A stretch of 64,000 nt of DNA, taken from Vibrio splendidus (GTDB lineage Bacteria > Pseudomonadota > Gammaproteobacteria > Enterobacterales > Vibrionaceae). The notes below the pieces were generated by a model. It did not search any database. It saw nothing but the letters and a program-made list of their open reading frames with translations, and was not told the origin of the DNA. Location: assembly GCF_024347615.1 (NCBI RefSeq), contig NZ_AP025508.1:2294001-2358000 (forward strand), in the 5' to 3' direction. Below are positions 7,949 to 20,800 of the stretch, one piece after another. The translations under genes and the position numbers were made by a program. Numbering within the stretch: the first letter of the stretch is position 1; each line of letters begins with the position of its first letter.

Positions 7949-8713
7949 ATGAAAAAAACATCACTATTACTTGCTTCCATTACTCTGGCACTTTCTGGTG
8001 TAGTGCAAGCCGACCAGCTAGAAGACATCCAAAAATCAGGCACACTTCGCGTTGGCACCACAGGCGACTACAAACCTTTTTCTTACTTCGACGGCAAAAC
8101 CTACTCTGGTTATGACATTGACGTAGCTAAGCATGTTGCAGAGCAGTTAGGCGTTGAATTACAGATTGTTCGTACCACATGGAAAGATCTGCTAACCGAC
8201 CTAGACAGCGATAAATACGACATCGCGATGGGCGGTATCACACGTAAAATGCAGCGCCAGTTAAACGCTGAACAAACTCAAGGCTACATGACCTTTGGTA
8301 AGTGTTTTCTAGTCGCGAAAGGCAAAGTTGGACAATACGACAGCATTGAAAAAGTGAACCTTTCTTCTGTGCGTGTTGGCGTTAATATCGGCGGGACTAA
8401 CGAGATTTTTGCGGATGCTAACTTGCAAGACGCGAGCTTTACACGTTACGAGAACAACCTAGACGTTCCGCAAGCCGTTGCGGAAGGTAAAGTTGATGTA
8501 ATGGTGACAGAAACTCCTGAAGGTCTGTTCTATCAAGTGACGGACGAGCGCCTTGAAGCGGCTCGTTGTGAGACACCATTTACCAACAGTCAATTCGGTT
8601 ACTTGATTCCTAAAGGTGAACAACGTTTATTGAACACAGTGAACTTCATTATGGATGAGATGAAATTGAAAGGCGTTGAAGAAGAGTTCCTGATTCACAA
8701 CTCTCTTAAGTAA
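7949..8713 (+). CDS. Periplasmic cyclohexadienyl dehydratase-like protein (PheC family, solute-binding fold)
   Basis: The 254-residue protein has a clear signal peptide cleaved after VVQA (residue about 21) and a type-3 solute-binding domain. It resembles Pseudomonas PheC in diagnostic places: TTGDYKPFSYFDG near the mature N-terminus, DIAMGGITRKMQRQ, GGTNEIFADANL and the TETPEG region where PheC carries its catalytic Glu. PheC makes phenylpyruvate from prephenate (or Phe from arogenate) in the periplasm. An amino-acid-binding role cannot be excluded, although no ABC permease or ATPase is adjacent, which favours the enzyme. The ribosome binding site is weak. It stands alone, ending at a shared bidirectional terminator. 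Confidence 0.75.
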   Translation: MKKTSLLLASITLALSGVVQADQLEDIQKSGTLRVGTTGDYKPFSYFDGKTYSGYDIDVAKHVAEQLGVELQIVRTTWKDLLTDLDSDKYDIAMGGITRKMQRQLNAEQTQGYMTFGKCFLVAKGKVGQYDSIEKVNLSSVRVGVNIGGTNEIFADANLQDASFTRYENNLDVPQAVAEGKVDVMVTETPEGLFYQVTDERLEAARCETPFTNSQFGYLIPKGEQRLLNTVNFIMDEMKLKGVEEEFLIHNSLK

Positions 8714-8736
8714 CTCTTTACGATTTATACAGTGAC

Positions 8737-8768
8737 AAAAAAGAGGCCAGCAATGCTGGCCTCTTTCG
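8737..8768 (+). terminator. Bidirectional terminator between the PheC-like gene and the giant adhesin
   Basis: Stem AAGAGGCCAGC / GCTGGCCTCTT with a 3-nt loop, flanked by an A run (8737-8742) on the left and T residues on the right. On the minus strand the A run becomes a six-T tail, so it can stop both convergent genes. Confidence 0.88.
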
Positions 8769-8833
8769 TTATGGTTAAATGGTCCGCTTTTAGTTTAATC
8801 GTTAGATTCTAATAGCTAGCCTCCAATTAGGCG

Positions 8834-11800
8834 TTAACCGTGAGTGATGACATTTTGTTGCACTAACGCATCCAGAATGTCTGACGGCATGGTGCCACTT
8901 AAGGTTAGTTGTGGCGCAAGGTCTTCAACCACAATCACCTGTTCTGTGGTCCCTAAACCATCAGGATTGATCGTTAGTTCAATATCATCCCCTTCCACTT
9001 TCGCGTCTATCTGTTGTAGCAATGCAGACATGTCTGGAGATGTATTCTTCAACTCAGGTAATACTTCTCGTAGGTCGATTTGGTCTCCTTCAGACAGGCT
9101 GAAATCGGTAATGGTGTCTTCAACGCCATCTTCGATATTGAGCCATACAAACGAATCCATACCATTGCCACCAGTTAGAATATCGGAACCGCCGCCACCA
9201 ATGAGTGTGTCGTTACCGTCACCGCCAACCAACGTATCGTCACCCGCTCCACCTACAAGTCGGTCATTTCCAGTTCCGCCAGTGAGGGTGGTATCAAAGT
9301 TACTCGCTAAAAGTTGCACATCGTCTGTTTCAGAAGACAGATCGAGATCTATTGGATTGGCAACAATATTGAGATTCAGATCGATGTTTTGAGATATCGC
9401 GATATCGTTGTTATCCGCCTCTTCAGATACCGCCTCAACTTTCAAGGTGTAATTACCCGGGGTTAACGGCTTACCTAATGATGACTGCTCGACGAGTCTG
9501 AGACTATCGATCGCATCAGCGGTCGCTATCCAAGTATCACCCACCAACGAAACCGTACCCACATCACTGGTTACATCAACACCATCCGGAACATCACTAA
9601 TCTTCAACGTTAACTCTTCAGTAATGTCCGTCAATGCAGCGACAATTCCAACTAAAGCGACTCCACTATTAGCGACCACAGATGAGCTGGTCGTAATATT
9701 TCTCACATAGTTAAATGCCGGATCAATAGACAAGGTTGGCGCATTTGCCACTGGCGTAACCGCGATGTTGTAAACCACAGGTGCTGTCTCTATCGCAATA
9801 CCAGAAGGGTTTCCGCTGTCTTTGGCGATTACTTCTAAGCCAATGCTATTGGTTGGAGACAAGCTCGCATCGAGGTAGACACCGTTTGGACTGGTTGGCG
9901 TATCAATCAGCGCATTCAGGTCACTCAAAGTACCAACTAAGATAACCGAACCAGTGTTGTTGCCGTTGACCATCACTGTCGTCACTGCCGGAAGTGATAC
10001 GTTCAATGTACCGTAATCCACCGTCAGCGTGACTGTCATGAGATCATCGGAAAATGTATCAACATAATCAGGGTCACTGACATTGATACCGCTCAATAGC
10101 TGACCTGCATCCTCGTCAATAACCGTAGTGACACTGTCACCATTAACAACAGGTGTATCGTTCACTCCATCGACAATCGCGGTGATCTCCGCAGTATCGG
10201 TTAGGAAATCATTGGCACCGTTGGTAGTACCATCATCTTCGACGGTGTAGGTGAACTTAACGTTACCGCTGTATTCATCAGCCGCCGTAAATATCCAGAA
10301 CGGGCCAGTAATCATAGCGTCATCAGCACCACCTACGTTCTCAAAGCGCTGTAACTGACCTTGGCCTTCATCGAGCACCAGATTGGTCACGGTAATCGTG
10401 TCGTTTTCCGGATCGCTCGTAGCAGCAATTAAGTCTTCCTCTTTGATGATCAACTGACCTTCTTCAAGGATGTTACCTAAGTCGATATCCGTTGCCACTG
10501 GCTGATCATTCACTTCCGTTACCACAACACTGATTTCGCCGGTATCTGTTAAGAAATCATCAGCGCCATTGGTTGTGCCATCGTCCTCAACGGTATAAGT
10601 GAACTTAACATCACCGCTGTACTCGTTGGCGGCGGTAAATACCCAGTATGGGCCAGTGATCGTCGCATCATCAGCACCGCCCACGTTCTCAAAGCGCTGT
10701 AATTGCCCCTGACCTTGATCGAGCACCAAACTGTTCACGGTAATCGTGTCGTTTTCCGGATCAGTGGTTGCTGAAATCAGATCTTCCTCTTTAATGATCA
10801 GCTGACCTTCTTCGAGCATGGTGCCCAAATCAATGTCCGATGCCACTGGCTGGTCATTAACTTCAGTGACCACAAGGCTAATTTCAGCATTATCCGTTAA
10901 GAAATCATCCGCACCGTTGGTGGTACCGTCATCAATGATGTCGTAATTGAACTTCACATCGCCATTGAAATCATTGGCTGCAATGAATATCCAGAATGGC
11001 CCCGTAATCGCCGCGTCATCAGAACCACCAGCATTTTCATAGCGTGTAAGTTGACCTTGCCCTTGAGTAAGAGTCACACCGGTTACTGTGAGATTATGGT
11101 TTTCTAGATCAGAGCTGGCTGCAATCAAGTCACTTTCAACAATCACAATTTGACCGTCTTCCGCAATCGAGCCTAAATCGACATCAGTAGCCACCGGAGC
11201 GTCATTCACTTCCGTCACCTTAATGGTGAACGTAGTTTGATTGGTTTGAGCGGTATTCGGATCACCCGCGTCAATCAGACCATTGTTGCCACCGTCGTCG
11301 AGCGTTGCATTGATTGTGACTAAACCATTCTGGTTGAGGTAGTTCTGGTCTGGATCTGGCTTGAAGGCCACAGCCCCATTGGTCAACGCGGTATTGATGT
11401 CAGCTTCTTTACCGGTAATCACCAACGAACCATCAGGCTGCAATACAAACGTCACGTCAGGTGAGCTCGTAAACTCAAATACACCTTGCGCTCCTGGCAG
11501 TGTTTGATCCACTTGTAACGTCAGAACATACGGCGCATCCGGGTTATCAAAGTTAGCGTCAACATCGTAGATACTGAAGTTGTCGATAGCGATGCTAATA
11601 TCTTCCGGCGTTTCAATATTGGTCACATTCACAAACGTCGGTTGATCGTTGATAGGATCAATCACTAAATCAACATCGAAGCTGGTTGGCGTACCTAAGT
11701 ATTCGGTGTTGTCAGCGTCTGTATCCACTGAGCGAACCGTAATTTGCAACGGCCCATTGATACCAAGCGCATTGCCCGCATCGCTGTTGTGTTCACCCGA

Positions 11801-14800
11801 ATTAAATACGATCTTATCTAACGACTGAGCAGGAACATCAAGTGTCCAAAGCTGAGTTGCCGGATCGTAGCTAGCCAATGTCGTGCCATCTGGATAGAAA
11901 ATAGAAGCATCTTGAGGCACACCCGCCACTTCAACTCGAAGTGTTTCAGGAGCATTTTCAGTAAACGTCCCACTTCCTGTTGCAGACAGTTCTTTGTCCA
12001 AAATCGTCGCGTTGATTTCGATATCAATATTTTGGCCTTCATTGCCTGTCACAGAGTCGGTCGGGTTAGTATCGACATCATCACCAACAGGTACCACATG
12101 CAGTTTGAAGCTTGGCAAGTTTGCCGCCGCAGTAGGCACACCCAACAAAGATTCTTGAGTGAAGACTTCAACGCCAAACTCGGCTGTACCACTGAAGTTT
12201 TTCGGCGGTAAAATCGACAGCTCACTCAGGTCGAATGACAGTCCTGATGCTTGAGGCAGTTGAACACTCCATTCTCCACCACCGTTGTTCTTCACTGTGT
12301 AAGTTGAGGCAGCATCTGCACTCATTAAGAAGCCATCTGGTACACCCGTGAACTTAATCGAAACGAACTGCTCTGAGCCATCAAGGTCAGTCAATGCGAT
12401 CGATACTGGGCCCGTACCTGACAAGGAAATGAGCTGGTCTTCGTTACCAGTAATCTCGATAACATCCGGATCACTGCCCGGCCCTGTGACAGACACGTCA
12501 TCCACCACTGGAACGACTTCAAAGCTGACACTTGTAGAGAAGGTATCGGAGTCTGTTGCCGTACCCACAGGAGAAGCAGGATCATTATAGGTTGCTGTAT
12601 CTGTAACGGTACCGCTGACATTAACTTGCACTTGATTAATATCATTACCCGTTGGGTAATTTTCGATTGCCCTAAAGAGCACATTATCGAGTGCACCTGC
12701 CGCAATTTCAGCCTGATTAAACGTCACAGACGTACCTAATGAAGTACCCGTATTGTCATAAAATGCGCCTATAGAAGGATCGTCCAACGTCAAGGTAATC
12801 GAAGTAAACTCTTCTTGACCGCCTTCGACGCCTGATACTTGATCCGAAATAGTCGAATTGAAGTCGAGTTGAATATAGGTGTCTTCGTAACCCACCGGAT
12901 CTTGTCCGGCTTGGCCATCGTTATCGACAGGATTAAAGGCATCATCAAGAGAACCCACGACATTCACCTCAATCGTTGGATCCGTCTCCGCATCCGGTGC
13001 GACTTTGATGATAACTTCGGTCACTAAGGTCTTCTCATCGCCAGATTGTGTATCTTTGGTTACAATTGTGATGGGTAACCTAAAGTCGCCAGAATAGTCC
13101 GCTGGTAGGTTCAGTAACAGCCCAGAAAAGTCCGTTGAAACGCCTTGGTCGACTGTCGTCTCAAAGACATACTTTCCATTAACGAAATCGATTTCACTGC
13201 TTCCCGACAAACTAATTGGGAATGTGCCTCCTGGATTAATAGTAACTGAGTCATCAATAATGATGGTCACTTGGTCTGTTGAAGCATCTTCGCCAGAGAA
13301 AGTGATCAAACTATTTAGTGCAGCTCCTAAGTCTAGCTGTGTATCTTCTATAGCATCGACAACGCTATCTGGTGTCATCGTAATATCTGCAGCCACCTCA
13401 TTCCCGCCAACAAGCACTTGAGGGAACGATAGATTAACTTCGCCTTCCCTTTGAACCGCTGGGGATGACTCAATTTCAACACCATCACCGCGATCAACTA
13501 CTGTACTAAAGATGGTCATCTTGATGTCATTGAAAACGCCAGCGGTGCCTGATACAGGAGGAAAAGCAAGACCGTTCGGTGCACTGATGCTAAACAGATC
13601 TTCATTGGTTACAACCCAACGACCATTACCTTCATAAGCAGCTCCAATAACAAGTAACTGATTGAGCACATCATCCGATAGCGCCGAGTCGTCCACGTTT
13701 GTCAATTGAATAACTAACTGGTCCACTTCTTCGATAGCAGACGAAGCATCAGTTTCTTCGTAACGAATGACGAATTCATCCGTTACCGATGTATTGTCAC
13801 TGTTGGTTGTAAATTTGAGGACACCGGTCAGAGCATCCGCAACCACTGTTGTTAGATCTATAATACCCGCAACCTGATTGACGACAATCTTGTTGGCGGC
13901 GTCTTCTGGTTCAACCACAGGTCGAACTTGAACATCAATAGAACCGTTAATCGTCGCGGTAACGATGCCTTGACCAGGATTGCCAGCGTCAACGTATTCA
14001 TGATCTCGCTCTTCGATCATTACAACAGTATCAAGCGTGAAATCAGTACTTGAATCTTGAGCTGGAGTGATTTGGATGAAGTTATTGTTCAGCGCGATTT
14101 GAGTGAACTCTTCTGGCGTCTGGCCACTCTTAGGTGTGATGGTTAAAGTGCCTGCGGCAGCATCGTAAACCCAAGTTACATCGCCATTAACCACAACACT
14201 TTCAACATCCGTTGGAATGTCACTGATGACAATAGAAGTGAAATGCTCATCATCATCAATATAGTCAGTACCCTCTGGGTGCCAATCGATGTTGATAGCC
14301 GTATCTTCATTTCCGTTTGTAACGTTGCTGTAGGTTGCTGATGTGTCGATGATCGGCTCAACCAACACTCGAATTTCCTGATCGAATGTAAGCGTGTGAC
14401 CATCATTCTCAGTCACAATCACTTTACCTTGAATGTGAATATTCTCGGTTGAAGAGTCGACAGGTCTGATGCGAATGCCTGAAGTTTTACCCGCCTCAGT
14501 AATGTTCGCTTCGTAGATAGGTTTGGATAAGTCAGGACTACCGCCCGGTCCAGTTTCGTAACCAACAAAGTTAAGATCAATAACCGTACCGTCGCCATCT
14601 TCGAGAATCACACCATCAGGAATACCTGAAAGGATTACAGTAATGGCTTCAGATCCATCTCCAGTTAGAGGAGAATCTGTTGGGTCATCAGGTTTACGTT
14701 CGCCAGACAATACAGTGAAGTCAAGCAGAGCAAAGCTATCGCCATTTTGACTCTCTTCAATGGTAGTTTGAACACCGTTTGTCGCGCCATCTGTAAACGT

Positions 14801-17800
14801 TGTCCAATCTGTACCATTCGTCCCACCATAAGGAGTATCGGCAACGCCTTTGACTTCAACGTTGACGGTTTTAGTTCCTAGTATCTCCTCATCGATTTGG
14901 GCGCCCGTGGATAGATTTGCCGTATCTTTGACCACACCCGTGACATCGAAGGTGAAATCGACATTACTGTGTTTAGTTGGAACAACCTCAACGTTAGCCA
15001 AATCGGAATACGCGATTTCTTGATAATCCACACCATTGATCGTGATGGTCGGAACGACTGTCGTGGTGCCTAAGAAGTAAAGCACTGCTCCTTCAGTAAC
15101 ATTACTGATGCGCACAAACAGTTCTTCAGAACTGTCAGAATCGACCGAACCTGTCATGGTGATGACTTCGTCTAACGTGAACGCGTCTTTATTGTCCAAA
15201 GGCCCGACGTAATCTGGATCATCGATATTGTCTTCGTTGATCTGAATTCGACTAACACTGAATGTGCCAGGGTCCGCATCTGCGGTCACATCAATAACAA
15301 TACTTTGTTCCACAGAACGAGCCGTCGTCTTATCGTTTGCTCCACCGTTGGCTGAATCATCGTATGGGTTAAGCGTCTCTTCCGTAATTGCCGTCGCTTT
15401 AAACTCAATCTGCCCTGAGAAGTTATCAATAGGGTTAACTACGGTGCTATTGATATCAGCAGATGCGATGATATAAACACCATTAACGAGCGTTAACACA
15501 TTGCCATTTTGATCAAGTAACTCAAACTTCCCGTCGCCTTGAACTGCTTCAAGTTCATAGGTAATCGTCTCAGTATTACTGTTATCTTGCGACTCTGCGT
15601 TCAGCTCCAACGTGACATTGTCTTCATCTTCGTTGACTTGATACTGATACGTGCTGTTGGAATCATCCCAAGTCGCAATATCCGCTACCGCTTCAATCTC
15701 GATTCTGAAGTTTGAGTTAATGGTGTGCTCCGTAGTGCCATTTTTCTCAATTTCAAGCTCATAACGAACTCGCCCACCAGTTTCATCCGAACTAGCGTGT
15801 TGGTCTGGAACAAAGAACAGGTTGTCTATCGTCGCGATAGTTTGTCTTGGTTCACTCGGGTTTGGAGCGAAGCTTTGTTCGAGTTCAGGAGAGCCAAATA
15901 TAATGCTCCCATTTGACTCAGGCACTAATTCAATGTAGTCAGCACCATCAAAGTAATAAAAAGTACCTTGATGACTATCACCTCCGTTCGGGCTTTTAAT
16001 CGTCAACTGGCCAATAGATTCAGCGTTATCTTGGTCATACAGACTAACTTGCAGCGCAACTTGAGCTGGTGCATTAGGCAAGCCATTTTGGTTATCTTGA
16101 ACATTCTCAAGAGTCGGCTCATCGCCTGTTGCGTAAGGTATGGTTGAGTCTCTACCCGCATCCTCGAAGGTCGTCACTTTCAGCGCAATTCTTGTAGAAT
16201 CCCTATCAGTAATCGTAATATCTAACGGTGTTTCAGAGGTGTCTAAATCGCCATCCGTCGCAATCACGTTAATCGAGAAGTCGATAGTGTCTAAGCCGTC
16301 ATGATCGAGATAGCCGTTAGCTTTGAATTCAACCTCACCATTTGAGTTGATGCGTAAAGTACCAAGCTGCCTTTCCTGAGTACCACCATTGCCATCATCG
16401 GTTTGCTCGTAAACTCGTACCTGTTGGCTACCGCTATTTAAATCGAAACCGCTACTGTATGGTCCGTTATTTCCTGTACGGAAAACAATATCTGCACCAT
16501 TATTTGAGATACCCTCAATTCGACTCAGTACCGCACCATCAGCCCCCACATCCGTCGCATTAGCAAACATGTCGACTTTAGAGTTGCCATAACCCTGACC
16601 TTCAAGACGAGTAATCGATTGAGTTGTCACCAACGGAACATCATCAGTAACTGTGATTTTTAGATCGATCGCGTTTGATTGGTCTTGATCAAAATCTTCT
16701 GCAACAACAGAGAAATTAAGGTCAATCGCATTTTCATCTGCACCATCAGGGTGTTTAAGTGGTTTAAACAATTCAAATTGGTAGCTGTTATCCGAGGTAT
16801 CGAAAATAATCTCGAACACCGCTTCATTACTCGTTGCAGTTTGAGCAACGTAAGTAAATGTTGTGCCGTTTTGTGAAACAGCTAGCCACTCTAAGCTTTC
16901 TCCATCAGAGGTTAAGCCCGTCAGAACCAAATCTTCATCAACCAGCTCATACAGCACAACGCCATCGGCACCTTCATCAACAGTGAACAGTCCATTGATA
17001 ATGGTATCTTCAGATTGATCGGAACCAATACCAGTAAGATCGTCTTCATCAACAACCGTTTCACCAGTCGGCGCCGTCATTACAGGCGCATCATCGATCA
17101 CCTCGATTGGTAATACATATTGGTTAGAATCGTCGCCATCACCATCAACAGCAACAACATCAAACGGTATTGTGAGTGTATCGAGGTTACTCGGTGTAGT
17201 AGCGTGATTGAGAGGGCCAAGCAAGGTAAATGTGTATGACCCATCGTTACCCAAAGCAAGAGTAAAAATCGGTGTTCCACTTGTGGTGGTTCCTTGATAG
17301 GTGGTTGTGTTCGCAACCCCAGTGACCTCTGTGATCGAAATCGCTTCGTTGCCTGATGTCAGATCATCTTCTAGGTCAGATATATTACGTAGCTCATAAG
17401 CCTCAACTTTATCTGCACCTTCTGTGGTCACAAACGAACCTGTCGCTTGTGCCAGAGCGCCCAAATCACCTTCATCAACCACAAACGTACTCGCGACAGT
17501 GGTGTCAGTAATGGTTGGAACATCATCGGTAATGGTCACGGTAAGGGGTTTCATCACTGAATCAGTGTTGTCTTTGTCGACTGCGATCACTGGCAAGGTG
17601 AAGATTTGATCATTGTTACCTTGTACAGGCAGGTGATCTAACTCTTCCAACAAGGTGAATGTGTACTCTCCTAGAACCACGCTGCTAAAGGTGATGGTGA
17701 AGATATCCGTTTGGACACCGCCGCTCTCAACGTAACCAATATAATTATCGCTGTTCAGAGGATCTTCTTTTAGCTGAACCACCAAACCATCCGCTTTCAG

Positions 17801-20800
17801 ATCGCCAGATGTGTTGAACTGAGTGGTATCAATACGGAAGTGGTTCACATCATCACTACCTTGGGTAAAGGTAATCGTTTCAGTTTGGCTAACAGGTAAG
17901 CCCGGTGAAGAACCATCAATCAGATTTGCTTCAGCCAACGCGACAGCCGGTACGGTGTCGATAGTTGGTGGCGCGCCATCGGCAATAGTTAACGTCACTG
18001 TAGACGTCACGATATCGCCATCTTTATCTTCAGATGTCACCGTGATGGTCTTGACGATATCACCACCAGAATGGTCTAGATTTCGGTTAGGTTCAAAACG
18101 TACATCCCCTTCGAGATTGATAAACAAAGAACCTTCAGTGAATACAAACTCTTGCTCACTCGTGTTGGTTTGTACCAAGGCTGTTTCAGCTTGATTGTCA
18201 TACACAAACTTAGTAATTGTGGCGCCATCTGCACTTTGTGCAGGCATCACATCAAAGACTGTTGTAGTTGGTGTTCCCGTACTTGGCTCCGTGATGTTGA
18301 GCGCACCTGATTGCATCAGCTGAACATCATCGGTGATGGTGACAGTCAGCGGTTTAGACGCTGAAATATCACCATCGGTATCTTCCGCGTAAACAGAAAG
18401 ATCAAAGCTCAGATCGTTGTTTCCTAAGCCATCAACATGGTCTAAACGTTCAAGCAGAGTAAATGTGTATTGACTCGGATTCGTATCATCAAAATCTAGA
18501 GTGAATATGATTTTCTCGGCACCTGAACCATTAGTAGTAAATGCAATGTAGTCGCCTGAACCAGCTGGATCTTCACGTAAACTCAATTCAAGGCCATCAG
18601 ACTTCAACGCGCCGTTGGTATTGAACAACCCTACTTCCACCACTATTTCAGCAATATCATCACTGCTTGCAAGTGAAGTAATGGTTTGAGTCATACTCAC
18701 AGGGGTTACGCTAGGCGTCGAACCATCAGCAAGTAAGCTTTCTGACAATGCCACACCCGGCACAACGTCGATTGTTGGCCCATCACCATCAACAATGGTG
18801 AGCGTAACCGTCGACGAAAAGATATCGTTATCAAAGTCTGAAGACGTGAACACGATTGACTTAACAATGTTCCCTGCAGAGTGATCAAGGTTTCGATTTG
18901 GCTCAAACCTTACGTCACCATCTAATGTCACAAACAATGAACCTTCAGTGAAAACAAACTCTTGTTCGCCACTGATGTTCTGATTCAGAGTAATTGGAGA
19001 ACCACCGTCATACGTGAACTGCGTAATGTTCGCGCCGTCTGCACTTGGTATTGGCATCACATCAACGGTAGTTGTTGTTGGAGTACCAGAACTTGGTTCG
19101 GTAATGGTTAAGAAGCCATCTTGCATTTGCTGGAGGTCATCTTCTATCGTAACCACCACATCGCGCTTCGTTGATTCAGAATCATCTGTATCAACAGCAT
19201 AGATAGGCAAACGGAACGTCAGATTGTTGTAAAGCACGCCATCAAGGTGATCAAGTGCCTCAATCAAGGTAAATGTAAACTGAGCTTTGTTTGCACTATC
19301 AAAGCTAATGGTAAATACATCGGTAACGTTACCCATACCATCATCGGTATAACCAATGTAGTCACCAGCAGAAGCAGGATCTTCTTTTAGTTGAACAACA
19401 AGACCACTTGATTTCAACAGATCGCCAGGATTGAATTCGTTGGTCGCAATTCTAAAGTGACTAAAATCATCACTTCCTTCGGTGTAAGTGATTGTGTGAG
19501 TCGAACTTACCGGAGAACCAGTTGGCGTAGAGCCATCCGCTAGGTTGACTTCCGATAAGTTAACATCTGGAACCACGTCAATAACGGGATCGATACCGTC
19601 TTTGATCGTCAAGGTGACATCTGCGGTATCTGTATCGTTATCAAAATCACTGGTGGTGACGACAATCGTTCTTACAATGTCGCCGGATGAATGGTCAAGA
19701 TCTCGGCTCGGCTCAAAACGAACCTCCCCTTCAATGGTGATGTACAGTAAGCCATCGGTTACGGTAAAGACTTGTTCTGTGGCGATGCTTGGGTCTAACG
19801 TTACAGCTGTGCCACCATCGTAAGTAAACTGTGTCACTTTCGCGCCATCAGCACTCTGCGTTGGCATAACATCAATGATTGGCGTCGTTGGTGGCGTACC
19901 CGATACCAAATCAGCTAATGAAGGCTCGATGATACTCAAGGTGCCATCTTGAACGCCTTGTACGTCATCGGTGATAGCAACTGTCATTGGCGACATTACA
20001 GAATCATCACCATCTGCATCAACCACTAACACAGGGACATCGAAGCTTAGTGTATTGTTTTGTAATCCATCGACATGATCTAACGCTTCAAGCAGCGTGA
20101 ACGTGTATTGTCCTAAATTACTCGTCGAGAAGCTGATCGTGAAGACGTTGGTTTCTACGTTAGAACCGTCTTTGACGAAGCCAATGTAATTACCAGAATT
20201 AGCTGGCTGCTCTTTTATTTCGACATCTAGACCGTTCGATTTCAAAGATCCTGAAGTATTGAACTGCGTAGGGTCAATTCTGAAATGGCTTACGTCGTCA
20301 CTACCCGCTGTGTAGGTAATGGTTTGTGTCATTGTCACTGGATTACCGGTTGGCGCAGAGCCATCAGCCAGATCCACTTCAGATAACGTAATTCCAGGAA
20401 CAAGGTCGATGGTAGGAAGGTCACCATCAACAATCTTAAGCGTCACTGTCGATGTGACAATATCGCCATCGAGGTCAACAGACGTCACCTCAATAGATTT
20501 GGTAATATCGCCACCTGCATGGTTTTGATTACGCACAGGTTCGAAACGTATCTCACCTTCCGTCGTAATGAATACCGAGCCTTCCGTGAAGACGAACTCT
20601 TGTTCACCATTCACATTTAAATCAAGACTTTCTGCAGTGTTACCATCGAAAACAAATGAAGTAACTTTGGCTCCGTCGGCGCTTTGGTTTGGCATCACAT
20701 CAAAGGTATTTGATGTTTCAACACTTGCTGCCGGCTCACGACTGGTGATTGTGCCGTCTTGCATCAACTGCACATCGTCGCCAATGGTCACACCAAGCTG

